64,000 nucleotides of DNA from Luteitalea pratensis (GCF_001618865.1 NZ_CP015136.1:4127001-4191000), one strand, 5' to 3'. Shown: positions 33,023 through 44,467, counted from the stretch's first letter. Numbers and translations: made by a program. Notes: generated by a model not told the origin, from the letters alone.

Positions 33023-34545
33023 GGACGCTCGACGAGGCAAGTCGCGCCGTCGAGAGCTACTCGCCTGCGGAAGAGGCGTTCAATCGCAAGCGCCGCACCT
33101 GGGGTCTGTTCCTCGGGCCGCTCATCTTCGGGCTCATGTGGCTGGCGCCGCTGCCTGTGCCTGGCCCGGCCCATCGGCTGGCCGCCATCCTTGCGATGGT
33201 CGTCGTGCTCTGGATCAGCGAGGCGCTGCCGATGGCCGTGACCGCGATGCTCGGGCCGATCCTCGCGGTCGTGTTCCGGGTGGCCCCGGCACGGGGGGCG
33301 CTCGCGCCGTTCGCCGACCCGATCATCTTCCTGTTCATCGGCAGCTTCATCCTGGCCGAGGCGATGTTCGTGCACGGCTTGGACCGGCGGATCGCGTTCA
33401 CCGCCCTCGCGTCGCGGTGGGTCGGCACGAGCGGGACGCGGATTCTCGTCGTCTACGGCCTGGTCGGCACCTGCATCTCGATGTGGATGAGCAACACCGC
33501 GACCACCGCGATGATGTTTCCGATCGGGTTGTCGATCGTCGCGCAGTTGCGCAGGGGATCGGCGGGGCAGGAGGAAGCACTGCGCAAGTTCGCGACGGTG
33601 ATGATGCTCATCACGTCGTTCGGCGCCTCGGTGGGCGGGATGGCAACGCCGGTAGGGACGCCGCCGAACCTGATCGGCATCGGACTCATCGAGCGCATCA
33701 CCGGCACGCACATCGGCTTCTTCCGCTGGATGGCCATCGGCGTGCCGCTGGTCCTGATCCTTTTCACCATCCTCGCCACGTTCTTCGTGCTGACCAGTAC
33801 CCGCGGGGTACACGTCGGGGAGGCAGGCGCCCGCATCGTGCGCGAGGAACTCGATCGTCTCGGCCCCATGAACAAGGCGCAACGGAACGTCTGCGTCGCG
33901 TTCGGCGCGACGGTGCTGCTGTGGACGTTTCCCGGCGTGCTCGCCATCGCCGGCCTGTCGAACACGAGTCTCGCGAAGGCCTACCTGACCTCGGTGCCCG
34001 AAGGCGTGGCGGCGATGCTGGGGGCGATGCTGCTGTTCGTACTGCCGGTGCACTGGGCGGCCCGCAAGTTCACTATCACGTGGGAGGAAGCGGCACGGAT
34101 CGACTGGGGCATCGTGCTGCTGTACGGCGGCGGGCTGGCGATGGGCGACCTGGCCTTCTCGACCGGCCTGGCGACGGCGATGGGCCATGGACTGACGTCG
34201 TGGCTGCCGGGCGCTGGGCCGATGCTGTTGACCACGGTCTTCACCGGTGCCGCCATCCTGCTCTCGGAGACGACATCGAACACCGCTTCGGCCAACATGG
34301 TGGTGCCGGTGGCCATTGCCGTGGCCACCGCGTCGAAGGTCGATCCGATGCTGCCGGCCCTTGGCGCCACCCTCGGCGCGTCGATGGGCTTCATGATGCC
34401 CATCTCCACCGCCCCTAACGCCATCGTCTACAGCAGCGGCCATGTGCCGATCAGCGCCATGATCCGCTACGGCATCGTCCTCGACCTCGCCGGGTTCGTG
34501 GTGATCGTCGCGCTGCTCGGCCTGCTCGGCCCGCTGCTGTTCTGA
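33019..34545 (+). CDS. DASS family sodium:dicarboxylate/sulfate symporter
   Basis: The 508-aa polytopic protein (from GTG 33019) matches the DASS/SLC13 family. It has the first SNT motif in WMSNTATTAMMFPI, the second in SETTSNTASANMVVPVAIAV, and the late PISTAPNAIVYSSG. An early segment holds WISEALPMAVTAMLGP. It would import dicarboxylates (succinate, malate) or sulfate with sodium. Its GTG overlaps the dapF stop; GTG 32998 is an alternative with 7 more residues. Linkage to dapF is positional only. Confidence 0.88.
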   Translation: MRTLDEASRAVESYSPAEEAFNRKRRTWGLFLGPLIFGLMWLAPLPVPGPAHRLAAILAMVVVLWISEALPMAVTAMLGPILAVVFRVAPARGALAPFADPIIFLFIGSFILAEAMFVHGLDRRIAFTALASRWVGTSGTRILVVYGLVGTCISMWMSNTATTAMMFPIGLSIVAQLRRGSAGQEEALRKFATVMMLITSFGASVGGMATPVGTPPNLIGIGLIERITGTHIGFFRWMAIGVPLVLILFTILATFFVLTSTRGVHVGEAGARIVREELDRLGPMNKAQRNVCVAFGATVLLWTFPGVLAIAGLSNTSLAKAYLTSVPEGVAAMLGAMLLFVLPVHWAARKFTITWEEAARIDWGIVLLYGGGLAMGDLAFSTGLATAMGHGLTSWLPGAGPMLLTTVFTGAAILLSETTSNTASANMVVPVAIAVATASKVDPMLPALGATLGASMGFMMPISTAPNAIVYSSGHVPISAMIRYGIVLDLAGFVVIVALLGLLGPLLF

Positions 34546-34620
34546 GTGCCGATGACGCGGCAATTCCCGCCTGTCCGGGGCAGCGAACGCGAGGCAGTTT
34601 CTGCGTGGCGTGCGGGGGCG

Positions 34621-35259
34621 TCAGCGAGCCCGGCGCGCGCTGCGGGCAGGCGGGGAGCCGGCCTTCGTCGCATCGAACGTCCGTGTCGCCGCCAGAATCT
34701 GCGCCTGCACCGGCGCCGCTGTCGTCCGCGCGTCGTCGAAGCGCTGCTCCTGCAGCTGTGAGCGTGCTTCTTGCAACGCTTCGTTGGCGGAGGCGGCGAC
34801 CGCCTGCAGCGCCTGGAAAGCGGCGGCGTGTGGAGCCGTCCGGCGGCTGGTCGGAAGCGGTGTGGCGACTTCTGCGCCCAGGCGCTGTTGCGCCGTGGCC
34901 AGCGCCAGTTCTCCCGCGGTGATGACGCGCTCGGCCAGGCCGCGGGCAACAGCCTTCTTGTCGGCTGCTTCGCGGGCCGCGGTCTGCGCGCGCTCCCGGG
35001 CGTCGAGCGCGTGATTGAGGGACTGCCGGAAGTCGCGCTGGGCGGCCGCTTCGCGGGATCGCTGCAGCGCGGTCTCGGCGGCAGCGAATTCCGCGGCGGC
35101 GTACTGGGCGGCGCCGGCGGCGCGGGCCGTGGCGATGGCGCCTTCGGCCTGATCCATTTCCTTCTGTGGCGGCGTGGCGCACCCCGAGAGGGCGGCCAGG
35201 ACGAGGGCCGCGCAGGCGGCACGCAGCACGGTACGCACCGTGCCGGGACGATCGGACAT
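34621..35259 (-). CDS. DUF4398-type coiled-coil lipoprotein
   Basis: The 212-aa protein starts MSDRPGTVRTVLRAACAALV with lipobox AALSGC (Cys27) and then PPQKEMDQAEGAIATARAAGAAQYAAAEFAAAET. That pattern of Ala-rich helices is seen in DUF4398 lipoproteins, which are thought to sit in the outer membrane or periplasm. The body is a long alpha-helical/coiled-coil rod ending in a basic tail. The frame stays open for another 740 codons upstream, but that part is antisense to radC and metG and is not used. It is divergent from radC by 81 bp. Confidence 0.78.
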   Translation of the reverse strand: MSDRPGTVRTVLRAACAALVLAALSGCATPPQKEMDQAEGAIATARAAGAAQYAAAEFAAAETALQRSREAAAQRDFRQSLNHALDARERAQTAAREAADKKAVARGLAERVITAGELALATAQQRLGAEVATPLPTSRRTAPHAAAFQALQAVAASANEALQEARSQLQEQRFDDARTTAAPVQAQILAATRTFDATKAGSPPARSARRAR

Positions 35260-35340
35260 GCGCAGGAGTATACCGAGTGGGCGTAGTACGATGAGGGGCT
35301 TGGCCCAGTCGGCGCGGGCCGGTACAGGAGCGTGAGCGCC

Positions 35341-36015
35341 ATGATTGGGCTCGCACCACAGGATCGGCCGCGCGAGAAACTCGCCGAACAGGGCAAGGCC
35401 GCGCTCGGGGACAACGAACTGCTCGCCGTGCTTCTCGGGCATGGCGCGGCCGGCATCACGGCGCTGGATCTCGCAAATCGGCTGCTCGCCGATCTCGGAG
35501 GCTTGCGGGGGCTCGCGCGCGTGTCGCCGGTGGAATTGTCGCGGCGACGTGGGGTGGGCCCGGCCACCGCCAGTCGACTGGTGGCGGCGATCGAACTCGG
35601 ACGCCGCAGCGTCGTCCGGGCGGGCCCGGCGAGGCTGCAGATCGCGGCGGCGGTGGATGCCGCGCGTTACCTGCTGCCGCGATTCGGCACGGCCGAGGTG
35701 GAGCAGGGCGGCGTGCTCCTGCTCGACGCGCGACACCGGGTGCTGCATGCCCGGGTGTTGACCCGTGGGACGGCGGACGCCACGCCGATGCACCCGCGCG
35801 ACGTGTTCCGCGAGGCGGCGCTGGCTGGCGCCGCGGCGCTCGTGTTGTTCCACAACCATCCGTCGGGCGACCCGCTGCCGAGTACGGAGGACCTGCAGTT
35901 GACCAAGCGGATGATCGAGGCCGGCGAACTGATGGGGATCACGGTCGTGGACCACGTGATCCTGGGCGACACGAGCTACTGCAGCCTTCGCGACCTCGGC
36001 AAGCTGACCCGCTGA
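35341..36015 (+). CDS. radC: RadC family JAB/MPN domain protein
   Basis: The 224-aa protein has N-terminal helix-hairpin-helix-like sequence (LSRRRGVGPATASRLVAAIELGRR). The JAB1/MPN metalloprotease-like RadC domain carries FHNHPSGDPLPSTEDLQLT (His-x-His-x7-Asp type) preceded by RGTADATPMHPRDVFREA. RadC was once linked to DNA repair, but its biochemical role remains open. ATG 35341 is preferred because AGGAG lies 10 nt upstream; GTG 35332 would leave only 1 nt. metG follows after 9 bp, so the two are probably co-transcribed. Confidence 0.9.
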   Translation: MIGLAPQDRPREKLAEQGKAALGDNELLAVLLGHGAAGITALDLANRLLADLGGLRGLARVSPVELSRRRGVGPATASRLVAAIELGRRSVVRAGPARLQIAAAVDAARYLLPRFGTAEVEQGGVLLLDARHRVLHARVLTRGTADATPMHPRDVFREAALAGAAALVLFHNHPSGDPLPSTEDLQLTKRMIEAGELMGITVVDHVILGDTSYCSLRDLGKLTR

Positions 36016-36024
36016 CACCACACC

Positions 36025-38061
36025 ATGCCGCGTTTCTACCTCACGACCGCCATCGACTACGTCAACAGCCGTCCGCATCTCGGTACCGCGTACGAGAAGA
36101 TCACGGCCGACGTGATCGCGCGTTTCAAGCGCCTCAGCGGAGTGCAGACCCATTTCGTGATGGGCAACGACGAGCACTCGCAGAACGTGTTTCGACGCGC
36201 TCGCGACCTCGGCCAGGATCCGCTCGCGTATTGCGACCGCATGGAGCAGGAGTTCCGCGAAGTCTGGGGGGCGCTCGACCTGTCGTTCGACGACTTCATC
36301 CGGACCACGCAGCCTCGGCACAAGGCCGCTGTCGAGACGATCGTCAATCGCATCGCAGCTGCAGGTGACCTGTACCAGGCAGACTACGAGGGCTGGTACT
36401 GCGTGGGCTGTGAGGCCTTCAAGCAGGAGAAGGACCTGGTCGACGGTCTCTGCCCCATCCACCGCACGAAACCGGACTGGATCAAGGAGCGGAACCACTT
36501 CTTCAAGCTCTCGGCGTATCGCGATCGCCTGCTCGCGCACTTCGCCGAGCATCCGGAGTTCCTGCAACCCGACGTCCGCCGCAACGAGATCCTGCGTCTG
36601 CTCGAAGCAGGCCTCGACGACATCTCGATCAGCCGCGCCGGCCAGTCGTGGGGGATCCCGCTGCCCACCGATCCGTCCAGCGTCGTCTATGTATGGTTCG
36701 ACGCGCTGATCAACTACGCATCGGCAGTGGGCCTCGGCACCGATCCCGCGCTGTTGGACACGTGGTGGCCGGCGGACCTGCACGTGATCGGCAAGGACAT
36801 CACACGCTTCCACAGCGTGATCTGGCCGGCGATGCTGATGAGCGCTGGCCTGCCCGTGCCGCGACAGGTCTTCGGCCATGGCTGGGTGCACCTGCGCGGC
36901 GAGAAGATGAGCAAGTCGCTCGGTACCGCCATCGATCCGCTGGAGGCCGCGCAGCGCTTCGGCACTGACGCCCTGCGCCTCTTCCTGACGAAGGAAATTC
37001 CGTACGGTGCCGACGGGGACTTCAGCTACGAACGGTTCGAAGAGCGGTACAACACGGACCTGGCCAACAACCTCGGCAACCTGGTGAATCGCGTGGCCGC
37101 GATGGCGGTCCGCTACCGCCGGGGTCGGCTGACGCCCACTGGATCGCCGTCGCGACTGCAGGATCTGGCGGCGACCACGGTGCGCGAGTACGGCGACGCG
37201 ATGGAGAGCTATGCCCTCCATCAGGGCGTCGCCTCTGTCTACCGACTGCTCGACGCCACCAACGAGTACCTGGCCGAACGCGCGCCGTGGACCCTGGCAA
37301 AGGATCCGGCCAACGACGCGGCCCTGGACGAAGTGCTGTTCACCGCGGCCGAAAGCCTGCGCCTGGCCACAGTCCTCCTGGGTCCCGTGATGCCGGCATC
37401 GACGCAGGCGATCCTTGCGCGCCTCGGCGACCACGCATCGATTGCTGCGCGCCGCCTCGCCACTGACGGCGCATGGCACAACGGCGATGCGCGCACCGTG
37501 ACCAGTGGGGAGGCGCTGTGGCCGCGCGCCGAGCCACGCCCCGAACCATCCGGGACGCCCGTCGTAATCGCCATCCCCCAGGAAAAGGCAGGAGCATCGT
37601 CCGTGTCCGAAGATCAGCCGTCAGTCGCCCCCGTTCCCGCCGCCGCGCCTCCGGCCGGCAGCACCGCGCACGTGCCCGGCGCCACCCCGGTACAGGTCTC
37701 GGTGCCGGCACCCGTCGCACCGGCCGGTGAAGACGGCATCATCACCATCGACGATTTCATGAAGGTCGAACTCCGCGTCGGCAAGGTCCTGGCCGCCGAG
37801 GCGATCCCGAAGTCGAAGAAGCTGCTGAAGCTGACGGTGCAGGACGGGCCCGAGTCCGAGCGCACGATCCTCGCGGGTATCGCCGAGTCCTACGCGCCTG
37901 ACGCCATCGTGGGCCGCACGATCGCGTTCGTCGCCAACCTCGCGCCGCGTCCGATGATGGGCCTGGTGTCGCACGGGATGGTCCTGGCCGCCGACACCGA
38001 CGGCAAGGCTCAGTTGATCAGTTTCGAGACGCCGCCTGCGCCGGGCACTCGTGTCAGGTAG
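36025..38061 (+). CDS. metG: Methionyl-tRNA synthetase
   Basis: The 678-aa class I synthetase has the HIGH-equivalent PHLGTAYEKI (17-26), KMSKS in GEKMSKSLGT (about 294-303), and the editing/zinc-region cysteines around YCVGCEAFKQE. A C-terminal tRNA-binding (EMAP/Trbp111-like) domain (about 572-678) begins IITIDDFMKVELRVGKVL. A Pro/Ala-rich linker (about 515-570) joins the two. It charges tRNA-Met in the cytoplasm and is presumably essential. The stop codon TAG is part of the GTAG foot of a REP-like element. Confidence 0.96.
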   Translation: MPRFYLTTAIDYVNSRPHLGTAYEKITADVIARFKRLSGVQTHFVMGNDEHSQNVFRRARDLGQDPLAYCDRMEQEFREVWGALDLSFDDFIRTTQPRHKAAVETIVNRIAAAGDLYQADYEGWYCVGCEAFKQEKDLVDGLCPIHRTKPDWIKERNHFFKLSAYRDRLLAHFAEHPEFLQPDVRRNEILRLLEAGLDDISISRAGQSWGIPLPTDPSSVVYVWFDALINYASAVGLGTDPALLDTWWPADLHVIGKDITRFHSVIWPAMLMSAGLPVPRQVFGHGWVHLRGEKMSKSLGTAIDPLEAAQRFGTDALRLFLTKEIPYGADGDFSYERFEERYNTDLANNLGNLVNRVAAMAVRYRRGRLTPTGSPSRLQDLAATTVREYGDAMESYALHQGVASVYRLLDATNEYLAERAPWTLAKDPANDAALDEVLFTAAESLRLATVLLGPVMPASTQAILARLGDHASIAARRLATDGAWHNGDARTVTSGEALWPRAEPRPEPSGTPVVIAIPQEKAGASSVSEDQPSVAPVPAAAPPAGSTAHVPGATPVQVSVPAPVAPAGEDGIITIDDFMKVELRVGKVLAAEAIPKSKKLLKLTVQDGPESERTILAGIAESYAPDAIVGRTIAFVANLAPRPMMGLVSHGMVLAADTDGKAQLISFETPPAPGTRVR

Positions 38062-38220
38062 GGACGCCTCTCCGAGGCGTCCATCTCCGCGTGTGCACCA
38101 ATGCTGTCGCAGATGGACGGCTCGGAGAGCCGTCCCTACCAACGCTGATGCAGATGGACCGATCGGATGCACGGACGGCTCGGAGAGCCGTCCCTACCAA
38201 CGATGCCGTCCCTACCAACG
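38058..38220. repeat. Array of three REP-like palindromes plus partial copy between metG and tatD
   Basis: Complete copies are 38058-38082 (plus; arm GGACGCCTC), 38115-38139 (minus; arm GGACGGCTC) and 38173-38197 (minus; identical arms). Each has loop TCC/GGA and the GTAG/CTAC foot. A truncated copy (CCGTCCCTACC) at 38206-38216 ends 4 bp before the tatD start. The first copy shares its GTAG with the metG stop codon (38059-38061). The spacer CAACG(CTG)ATG is also repeated. Confidence 0.85.
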
Positions 38221-39009
38221 ATGCTGATTGACACCCACTGCCACATTGCCGGCGACGAGTTCGTCGACGATCTCGCGCAGGTCGTGTCCCGTGCGCAGGA
38301 CGCGGGCGTCGACCAGGCGATCTGCATTCTCGATGCGACCGCTCGCGTCGAGCTCGACAGGGTCGCCACGGTGCGGGCGGCGTGGCCGTCGGTCCGCTTC
38401 GTGGCCGGCGTGCATCCTCATCACGCCGGCGCGGTGGCACTCGACGAACTCGGGCGCGTTGTGTCGTCCGCCCTCGAGGCCTCATCCGCGATCGCCGTGG
38501 GGGAAATCGGTCTCGATTACCACTATGACTTCGCGCCGCGCACGGTGCAGCGCGAGGTCTTCGGCCGGCAAGTGGCCATGGCCGTGCAACGAGGCCTTCC
38601 AGTGGTGATCCACACTCGGGAGGCCGATGCCGATACGCTCGAGGTGCTCGACGCGGCAGGAACCGGGCGGGCGCGCGGCGTCTTCCACTGCTTCACGGGG
38701 GATCAGGCGCTGGCCGACGCGGCCGTTGCGCGTGGGTTCCACGTGTCGTTCTCAGGCATCGTGACATTTCCGCGCGCCGAGGCACTGCGCGCGGTGGCGG
38801 CCACGATCCCGCCGGACCGCTGGTTGGTAGAGACAGACAGCCCGTACCTGTCGCCGGCCCCCGGGCGTGGCGGACGAAACGAACCGGCGCGGGTGGTGCG
38901 CGTCCTTGAAACAATGGCCAGCGTGCGAGGGTTACCCGTAGCAGAGGCGGCCGCGCAAGCCCTCGCCAACGCGGCGGCCGTGTTCGGCGACGTCGGCCCC
39001 AACAGGTAG
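38221..39009 (+). CDS. tatD: TatD family hydrolase
   Basis: The 262-aa protein is a metal-dependent TIM-barrel hydrolase. It shows DTHCH (His6, His8), AVGEIGLDYHYD (Glu ligand), VIHTREAD (His), GVFHCFTGD (His) and LVETDSPYLSP (Asp). TatD proteins are 3'-5' exonucleases and DNases acting on DNA or RNA. ATG 38221 opens MLIDTHCH as in homologues; an upstream GTG/ATG would run into the REP array. It lies between metG and a polyprenyl synthase; the metG-tatD order is common in bacteria. Confidence 0.92.
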   Translation: MLIDTHCHIAGDEFVDDLAQVVSRAQDAGVDQAICILDATARVELDRVATVRAAWPSVRFVAGVHPHHAGAVALDELGRVVSSALEASSAIAVGEIGLDYHYDFAPRTVQREVFGRQVAMAVQRGLPVVIHTREADADTLEVLDAAGTGRARGVFHCFTGDQALADAAVARGFHVSFSGIVTFPRAEALRAVAATIPPDRWLVETDSPYLSPAPGRGGRNEPARVVRVLETMASVRGLPVAEAAAQALANAAAVFGDVGPNR

Positions 39010-39061
39010 GCGCGCGTTGACAGCGCCACCCCAATGTGTTGAGATTCCTGAGGTTTCGCAC

Positions 39062-40063
39062 GTGCAGCCTTCCTCGTCTCCCTCCGATCTAGCGCAGCTG
39101 TTCGAGCCCGTCAGGGAAGACCTTGAACGCGTCAACCAGGCCTTCCTGCGGCACATCGACTCGCGCGTCGAGCTGATTCCGGAGATCGGCAAGTACCTGC
39201 AGAACACCGGCGGCAAACGCGTGCGGCCTGCGGTGATGCTGATGGCCAGCCGGCTCGCGGGTGGCGAGGCGCAGAGCGACATGGCCGTCCTCTACGCCTC
39301 GGTCATCGAGTTCATCCACACCGCGACGCTCGTTCACGACGACATCATCGACGACTCGGAACTCCGGCGAGGCCGCCTGGCGGTGCATGCCCGGTGGGGC
39401 AACGACGTCACGGTCCTGCTTGGTGACTACCTCTACATCAAGTCGCTGGGGATGGCCCTGGAGTACGACCGCATCGACGTCCTGCGCGTGCTGTGCGACA
39501 TCACGCTCAAGATGATCGAGGGTGAGCTCTATCAGCTCACCAAGAACGGCGACACCGAGATCACCGAAGACGAGCACTTCGACATCATCCGCCGCAAGAC
39601 CGCGTACCTGTTTGCGGGCGCCGCCCGAATCGGCGGCATGGTGGGCACCATCACGCCAGCCCAGGAGCAGGCGCTCTGGGACTATGGCTTCAATCTCGGT
39701 GTCGCATTCCAGCTGGTCGACGACCTGCTGGACTACACGGCCGACCAGGTGGCACTCGGCAAGCCAGTCGGGAGCGATCTGCGCGAAGGCAAGCTGACGC
39801 TGCCGATCATCCTCCTGCGCGACCGCGTCCCCGAGCAGGCGCGGCCGATCATCGAGCAGGTCGTGCGCGACGCCGAGATCAGCGACGAAGCCTGGCGGCA
39901 GCTGCTCGGCCTCCTGCGCGAGTACGACATCGTCCCGCAGGTCACGCGGCGTGCCGGCGAGTACGTCGAACAAGCCCGACGGCAGCTCGTCTCGTTCCCC
40001 GAGAGCCGCGAGCGCGACGCCCTCCTCGGGCTCGCCGACTACGTGCTCGCCCGCGACCGGTAG
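39062..40063 (+). CDS. Polyprenyl diphosphate synthase (trans-isoprenyl)
   Basis: The 333-aa protein has both aspartate-rich motifs: LVHDDIIDDSELRRG (first DDxxD) and FQLVDDLLDY (second), plus GGKRVRP near the N-terminus. It condenses isopentenyl diphosphate onto allylic primers to make the side chain of quinones or similar (octaprenyl/solanesyl type); chain length cannot be read by eye. GTG 39062 has GAGG 8 nt upstream and is preferred to TTG 39017. ligA starts 9 bp downstream. Confidence 0.9.
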   Translation: MQPSSSPSDLAQLFEPVREDLERVNQAFLRHIDSRVELIPEIGKYLQNTGGKRVRPAVMLMASRLAGGEAQSDMAVLYASVIEFIHTATLVHDDIIDDSELRRGRLAVHARWGNDVTVLLGDYLYIKSLGMALEYDRIDVLRVLCDITLKMIEGELYQLTKNGDTEITEDEHFDIIRRKTAYLFAGAARIGGMVGTITPAQEQALWDYGFNLGVAFQLVDDLLDYTADQVALGKPVGSDLREGKLTLPIILLRDRVPEQARPIIEQVVRDAEISDEAWRQLLGLLREYDIVPQVTRRAGEYVEQARRQLVSFPESRERDALLGLADYVLARDR

Positions 40064-42266
<2,203 letters not shown>

Positions 42267-42268
42267 GT

Positions 42269-43771
42269 ATGAGTGGACGCATCCTGGTAATCGACGATGA
42301 GGCCGGCATCCGCGAGAGCTTGCGGATGATCCTCGAATACGAGGGATACACCTGCCTGCTGGCGGCGACGGGCGAGGAAGGTCTCGCCATGGCGCGCACC
42401 GAAGCGCCCGACCTGGTCTTCTCCGACATCAAGATGCCCGGGCTCGACGGCCTGGAGGTGTTGACACGGATGAAGGCACTGGACGAGTCGCTGCCCGTCG
42501 TGATGATTTCCGGGCATGGGACCGTGGCCACCGCCGTCGAAGCCACAAAGCTCGGCGCGATGGACTTCATCGAGAAGCCGCTCTCGACCGAGCGCGTGTT
42601 GCTCACCGTACGCAATGCGATCAACGCGAGCCGCCTCGAGCACGAGAATCGACGTCTGAGGGGCGCCGAGGACGCGCGCTACAACATCGTCGGGCAGAGC
42701 CCGGTGCTGTTGCAGGTGCTCGATGCCATTGGCCGCGCGGCGCCGACCAACGCCACCGTGCTCGTGCTCGGCGAGAGTGGCGTCGGCAAGGAACTCGTCG
42801 CGCGCGCCATCCATCGCAACAGCCTCAGATCCCGCGAGCGATTCGTGCAGGTCAACTGCGCCGCCATTCCCGAGGAACTGATCGAGAGCGAGCTCTTCGG
42901 CCATGAGAAGGGCAGCTTCACGGGGGCAACCGACAAGCAGATCGGCAAGTTCGAACTGGCCGATCGCGGCACGATCTTCCTCGACGAAGTCGGCGACATG
43001 AGCCAGAAGACGCAGGCCAAAGTGCTGCGCGTGCTGCAGGAGGGCGAGGTCGAGCGTATCGGCTCACAGCGGACGCTGAAGGTGGACGTACGTGTCATCG
43101 CCGCCACCAACAAGGACCTCGAGGCGGCGATCGGCGAAGGCACGTTTCGCGAGGATCTCTACTTCCGGCTCAGCGTGATTCCGGTGCACGTGCCGCCGCT
43201 GCGCGAGCGGCCCGACGACATCCCGCTGCTCGTGAAACACTTCGCGGAGCTGTTTGCCGCCGACGGCGGACGCACCCGGCGATTCACGCCCGAGGCCCTC
43301 GGCGTGCTGCAGCAGCACCGGTGGCGCGGCAACATCCGCGAGTTGAAGAACACTATCGAACGTGTGTTGATCATGGCCCGTGGCGACGTCGTCGACGTCC
43401 AGGACGTCCGGCAGTTCCTGCGTGTCGAGGGGACACCGTTGGCCCTTCCCCCGGCCGCCGCCGTGTCGATGGCCCTGACGCCAGCCGCGCCGCAACCGAT
43501 GCCGGGAGCTGCCGTCGACGGTTTTGCCGGCCTGTCCACGGTGACACCCCCCGTGACTGTCGGCCCGTCGGCCGACGAAGGACGTCCGGCGCCGCCGAAG
43601 CCGACGACGTTGCGGGAGTTCAAGGAGCAGGTGGAGCGGGAATTCCTTGTGGATAAGCTGCGGGAGCACGGCTGGAACATCTCCCGTACGGCCGAGGTTA
43701 TTGACACGCCGCGCAGTAACCTCTACAAGAAGCTCGAACAGTACGAAATCAGTCAGGAGCGCGACGGATGA
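42269..43771 (+). CDS. Sigma-54-dependent response regulator (NtrC family)
   Basis: The 500-aa protein has a receiver domain (1-120; phospho-acceptor Asp53 in VFSDIKMPG). The AAA+ domain (about 138-370) has Walker A GESGVGKE (168-175), the sigma-54 contact loop GSFTGA (215-220, Ser for the usual Ala) and Walker B GTIFLDE (234-240). A Pro/Ala-rich linker follows, then a Fis-type helix-turn-helix at the C-terminus (EHGWNISRTAEVIDTPRSNLYKKL). It would activate RNA polymerase-sigma54 when phosphorylated. No partner kinase is adjacent, so its signal is unknown. Confidence 0.93.
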   Translation: MSGRILVIDDEAGIRESLRMILEYEGYTCLLAATGEEGLAMARTEAPDLVFSDIKMPGLDGLEVLTRMKALDESLPVVMISGHGTVATAVEATKLGAMDFIEKPLSTERVLLTVRNAINASRLEHENRRLRGAEDARYNIVGQSPVLLQVLDAIGRAAPTNATVLVLGESGVGKELVARAIHRNSLRSRERFVQVNCAAIPEELIESELFGHEKGSFTGATDKQIGKFELADRGTIFLDEVGDMSQKTQAKVLRVLQEGEVERIGSQRTLKVDVRVIAATNKDLEAAIGEGTFREDLYFRLSVIPVHVPPLRERPDDIPLLVKHFAELFAADGGRTRRFTPEALGVLQQHRWRGNIRELKNTIERVLIMARGDVVDVQDVRQFLRVEGTPLALPPAAAVSMALTPAAPQPMPGAAVDGFAGLSTVTPPVTVGPSADEGRPAPPKPTTLREFKEQVEREFLVDKLREHGWNISRTAEVIDTPRSNLYKKLEQYEISQERDG

Positions 43772-43829
43772 CTGATGCGCGCTGCGTTGGCTGACTGACA
43801 GCGTTCAAGGTCGCGAGAAGGGTGCCGAT

Positions 43830-44435
43830 ATGCCGACCAACGAGCCGAAAAGCTCGCAGGGGGATGGCCAGGTGTACGCCGAGACGACCGACTACTACGA
43901 GTTGCTGCAGATCAGTCCGAATGCCGATCCCGACACGGTCACCCGTGTGTTCCGCCTCCTGGCGCGTCGTTATCACCCGGATCAGCCGGACACCGGCAAC
44001 GAAGAGAAGTTTCGCGAGATCCTGGCCGCGTACGCCGTCCTGAACGATCCCGAGAAGCGCGCGCACTACGACGTCAACCATACGGGCATTCGCCGGGAGC
44101 GCTGGCGGTTCGTCGCGGAGGGGGCGCCCACTGCTGGCGACTACGTGGCCGAGCAGCAGGTGCGCCTCGTCGTGCTCGAGATCCTCTACTCGCGCCGGCG
44201 GACCGAACCGCACAAGCCCGGTCTGTCGCTGCTCGATCTCGCCGAGTTGATGGGGCAGCCGCTCGAGCACCTCGAGTTCTCGTCGTGGTACCTGGTGATG
44301 AAGAAGCTGGTCGTCCGCAACGACCAGTCGCAGCTGCAGATCACGGCGGATGGTGTGGACTACCTCGAGGAGCATCGGCGCAACGAGTCGCCACGCTTGC
44401 GACTCACCGAGAGGACCACGCTCGGGTCTCACTGA
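43830..44435 (+). CDS. J-domain protein with C-terminal winged-helix-like region
   Basis: The 201-aa protein has a J domain at residues 21-85 (DYYELLQISPNADPDTVTR), with the essential HPD at 49-51. It lacks the Gly/Phe and zinc-finger regions of DnaJ. Residues 105-190 (LLDLAELMGQPLEHLEFSSWYLVMKKLVVRND) look like a winged-helix fold. J domains stimulate ATP hydrolysis by DnaK-type Hsp70; here the extra domain may direct it to a nucleic acid or protein partner. ATG 43830 has an AAGGG site 8 nt upstream. rnpB begins 32 bp after its stop. Confidence 0.83.
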   Translation: MPTNEPKSSQGDGQVYAETTDYYELLQISPNADPDTVTRVFRLLARRYHPDQPDTGNEEKFREILAAYAVLNDPEKRAHYDVNHTGIRRERWRFVAEGAPTAGDYVAEQQVRLVVLEILYSRRRTEPHKPGLSLLDLAELMGQPLEHLEFSSWYLVMKKLVVRNDQSQLQITADGVDYLEEHRRNESPRLRLTERTTLGSH

Positions 44436-44455
44436 AGCGGCGATTGGCCGCCGTG

Positions 44456-44461
44456 TAGAAT
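44456..44461 (+). promoter_or_regulatory. -10 element of rnpB
   Basis: TAGAAT lies 6 bp before the first base of the P1 stem of RNase P RNA (44468), exactly where a transcription start is expected. The -35 region (about 44432) matches the consensus poorly (CTGAAG). Confidence 0.55.
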
Positions 44462-44467
44462 CGAGAC

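Noticed and set aside
34621-37479. 952-codon open frame on the minus strand
   Set aside because: Only its last 212 codons (from ATG 35259, with lipobox) look like a protein. The rest is antisense to radC and metG, which carry all family motifs.
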